DNA from: Solimonas sp047605265
GTDB taxonomy: Bacteria; Pseudomonadota; Gammaproteobacteria; Nevskiales; Nevskiaceae
Assembly (NCBI GenBank): GCA_047605265.1
Contig: JASGFY010000113.1
Coordinates: 1-5,416 of the forward strand
Direction of reading: 5' to 3'
DNA length: 5,416 bases
A program made the translations under genes and the position numbers. Each line of letters starts with the position of its first letter. Position 1 is the stretch's first letter. This document shows positions 4,132-5,416 of this stretch, one piece after another. Below the pieces are notes generated by a model. It was not told where the DNA came from, did no database searches, and worked only from the letters and a program-made list of their open reading frames with translations.

Positions 4132-5416
4132 ATGAGCACCGCGCAGCCCACCATCATTTACACGCTGACGGATGAGGCGCCTTTGCTGGCGACGTCGTCG
4201 TTCCTGCCGATCATCCGTACCTTTGCCGACCAGGCCGGCGTCACGGTCGACACCAGCGACATCTCGGTCGCCGCGCGCATCCTCGGCCAGTTCCCGGATG
4301 TCCTCACCGAAGAGCAGCGCGTGCCGGACAACCTCGCCGAACTTGGCAAGCTGACGCTCAAGCCGGAAGCCAACATCATCAAGCTGCCGAACATCAGCGC
4401 GTCGGTGAACCAGCTGATCAACGCGATCAAGGAACTGCAGGGCAAGGGCTACGCGATTCCGGATTACCCGGAAAATCCGAAGAACGACCAGGAAAAGGAG
4501 ATTCGCCAGCGCTATTCGAAGGTGCTCGGCAGCGCCGTGAACCCGGTGCTGCGCGAAGGCAACTCCGACCGCCGCGCGCCGAAGGCCGTCAAGGAGTACG
4601 CCAGGAAGCATCCGCATTCGATGGCCGAGTGGAGCCAGGCCTCGCGCAGCCACGTCTCGCACATGCACGGCGGCGACTTCTACCATGGCGAGAAGTCGAT
4701 GACGCTCGACAAGGCGCGCGACGTCAAGATGGAGCTGATCACCAAGAGCGGCAAGACCATCGTGCTCAAGCCGAAGGTTTCGCTGCTGGACGGTGAAGTC
4801 ATCGACAGCATGTTCATGAGCAAGAAGGCGCTGCTCGAGTTCTACGAGAAGGAGATCGACGACGCCTACAAGACCGGCGTGATGTTCTCGCTACACGTCA
4901 AGGCGACGATGATGAAGGTCAGCCATCCGATCGTCTTCGGCCATTGCGTGAAGATTTTCTACAAGGACGCTTTCGCCAAGCACGGCAAGCTGTTCGACGA
5001 GCTCGGCATCAACGTCAACAACGGCATGGCGCAGCTCTACGAGAAGATCCAGCAGTTGCCGGAATCGAAGCGCGAAGAAGTGATGCGCGACCTGCACGCC
5101 TGCCATGAGCACCGCCCGGAGCTGGCGATGGTCGATTCGGCCAAGGGCATCACCAACTTCCATTCGCCGAACGACGTCATCGTCGACGCCTCGATGCCGG
5201 CGATGATCCGCAACGGCGGCAAGATGTACGGCGCCGACGGCCGCCTCAAGGACGTCAAGGCGGTGATGCCGGAGAGCACCTTCGCGCGCATCTACCAGGA
5301 GATGATCAACTTCTGCAAATGGCACGGCGCCTTCGATCCGAAGACCATGGGCACGGTGCCGAACGTCGGCCTGATGGCGCAGCAGGCCGAGGAATACGGC
5401 TCGCACGACAAGACCT
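4132..5416 (+). CDS. icd: Monomeric NADP-dependent isocitrate dehydrogenase, N-terminal part
   Basis: This TCA-cycle enzyme (EC 1.1.1.42) converts isocitrate to 2-oxoglutarate and CO2, making NADPH in the cytoplasm. It belongs to the monomeric class (about 740 aa, as in Azotobacter vinelandii), unrelated in length to the 416-aa dimeric E. coli Icd. The window holds 428 codons; the rest lies beyond the right edge. Diagnostic segments are LPNISASVNQL (85-95), SAVNPVLREGNSDRRAP (134-150), HMHGGDFYHG (178-186 area), FSLHVKATMMKVSHP (252-266) and DVIVDASMPAMIRNGGKMYG (348-367). Recalled Azotobacter ligands Ser132, Arg139, Arg145, Lys255, Asp350 and Tyr420 fall here at S134, R141, R147, K257, D352 and Y422, all shifted by two, so the visible active site is intact. 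Arg547 and later metal ligands are off the window. ATG 4132 has GGAG (4121-4124) 7 nt upstream. The symbol idh is also used for this class. Confidence 0.97.
   Translation, partial: MSTAQPTIIYTLTDEAPLLATSSFLPIIRTFADQAGVTVDTSDISVAARILGQFPDVLTEEQRVPDNLAELGKLTLKPEANIIKLPNISASVNQLINAIKELQGKGYAIPDYPENPKNDQEKEIRQRYSKVLGSAVNPVLREGNSDRRAPKAVKEYARKHPHSMAEWSQASRSHVSHMHGGDFYHGEKSMTLDKARDVKMELITKSGKTIVLKPKVSLLDGEVIDSMFMSKKALLEFYEKEIDDAYKTGVMFSLHVKATMMKVSHPIVFGHCVKIFYKDAFAKHGKLFDELGINVNNGMAQLYEKIQQLPESKREEVMRDLHACHEHRPELAMVDSAKGITNFHSPNDVIVDASMPAMIRNGGKMYGADGRLKDVKAVMPESTFARIYQEMINFCKWHGAFDPKTMGTVPNVGLMAQQAEEYGSHDKT

Noticed and set aside
4117..5406. Minus-strand frames of 189 and 171 codons opposite icd
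   Set aside because: They are shadows of the icd reading frame. The products are His/Val/Arg-rich and match no family, whereas icd is unmistakable.
1..5416. CRISPR array, tRNA, rRNA, phage or toxin-antitoxin genes
   Set aside because: I saw no spaced direct repeats, no cloverleaf sequence with a CCA end, no rRNA motifs and no matching protein families on either strand.

Overview
The window reads as chromosomal DNA of a GC-rich Gram-negative proteobacterium, most likely a gammaproteobacterium of the Xanthomonadales type (Lysobacter, Luteimonas or relatives). The basis is the codon style, the monomeric NADP-isocitrate dehydrogenase, and an intergenic stretch that resembles dispersed repeats of that group. 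This placement is an inference from memory, not a database result.

Layout. Positions 1-373 hold a strong 11-bp hairpin, a plus-strand rho-independent terminator for a gene left of the window, a doubtful minus-strand reading frame and a G-rich spacer. A small minus-strand gene of unknown function (106 aa) lies at 374-694. Positions about 745-1121 hold decayed IS5-family transposase: a frameshifted N-terminal part on the minus strand and, abutting it, a probable C-terminal scrap on the plus strand. From 1191 to 2504 there is an intact plus-strand gene for a secreted DUF1214-like protein of 437 aa, followed by a convincing terminator at 2640-2672. Positions 2505-2852 are otherwise intergenic and repeat-like.

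The right half looks like core genome: an M14-family zinc carboxypeptidase on the minus strand (2853-3773) and, divergent from it across a 358-bp spacer rich in short palindromes, the 5' portion (428 codons) of the gene for monomeric isocitrate dehydrogenase, which runs off the right edge.

The left part (IS debris, unknown small gene, exported DUF1214-like protein) looks like an accessory segment next to a stable metabolic locus. Hairpins sharing the core GTCAAAGAC occur at both ends of this segment (4-28 and 2729-2741), which may mark repeat-mediated boundaries. I see no phage, CRISPR, tRNA or rRNA, and no clear new multigene system. The most interesting points are the opposed IS5 fragments, the paired hairpins and the palindrome-rich divergent promoter region.
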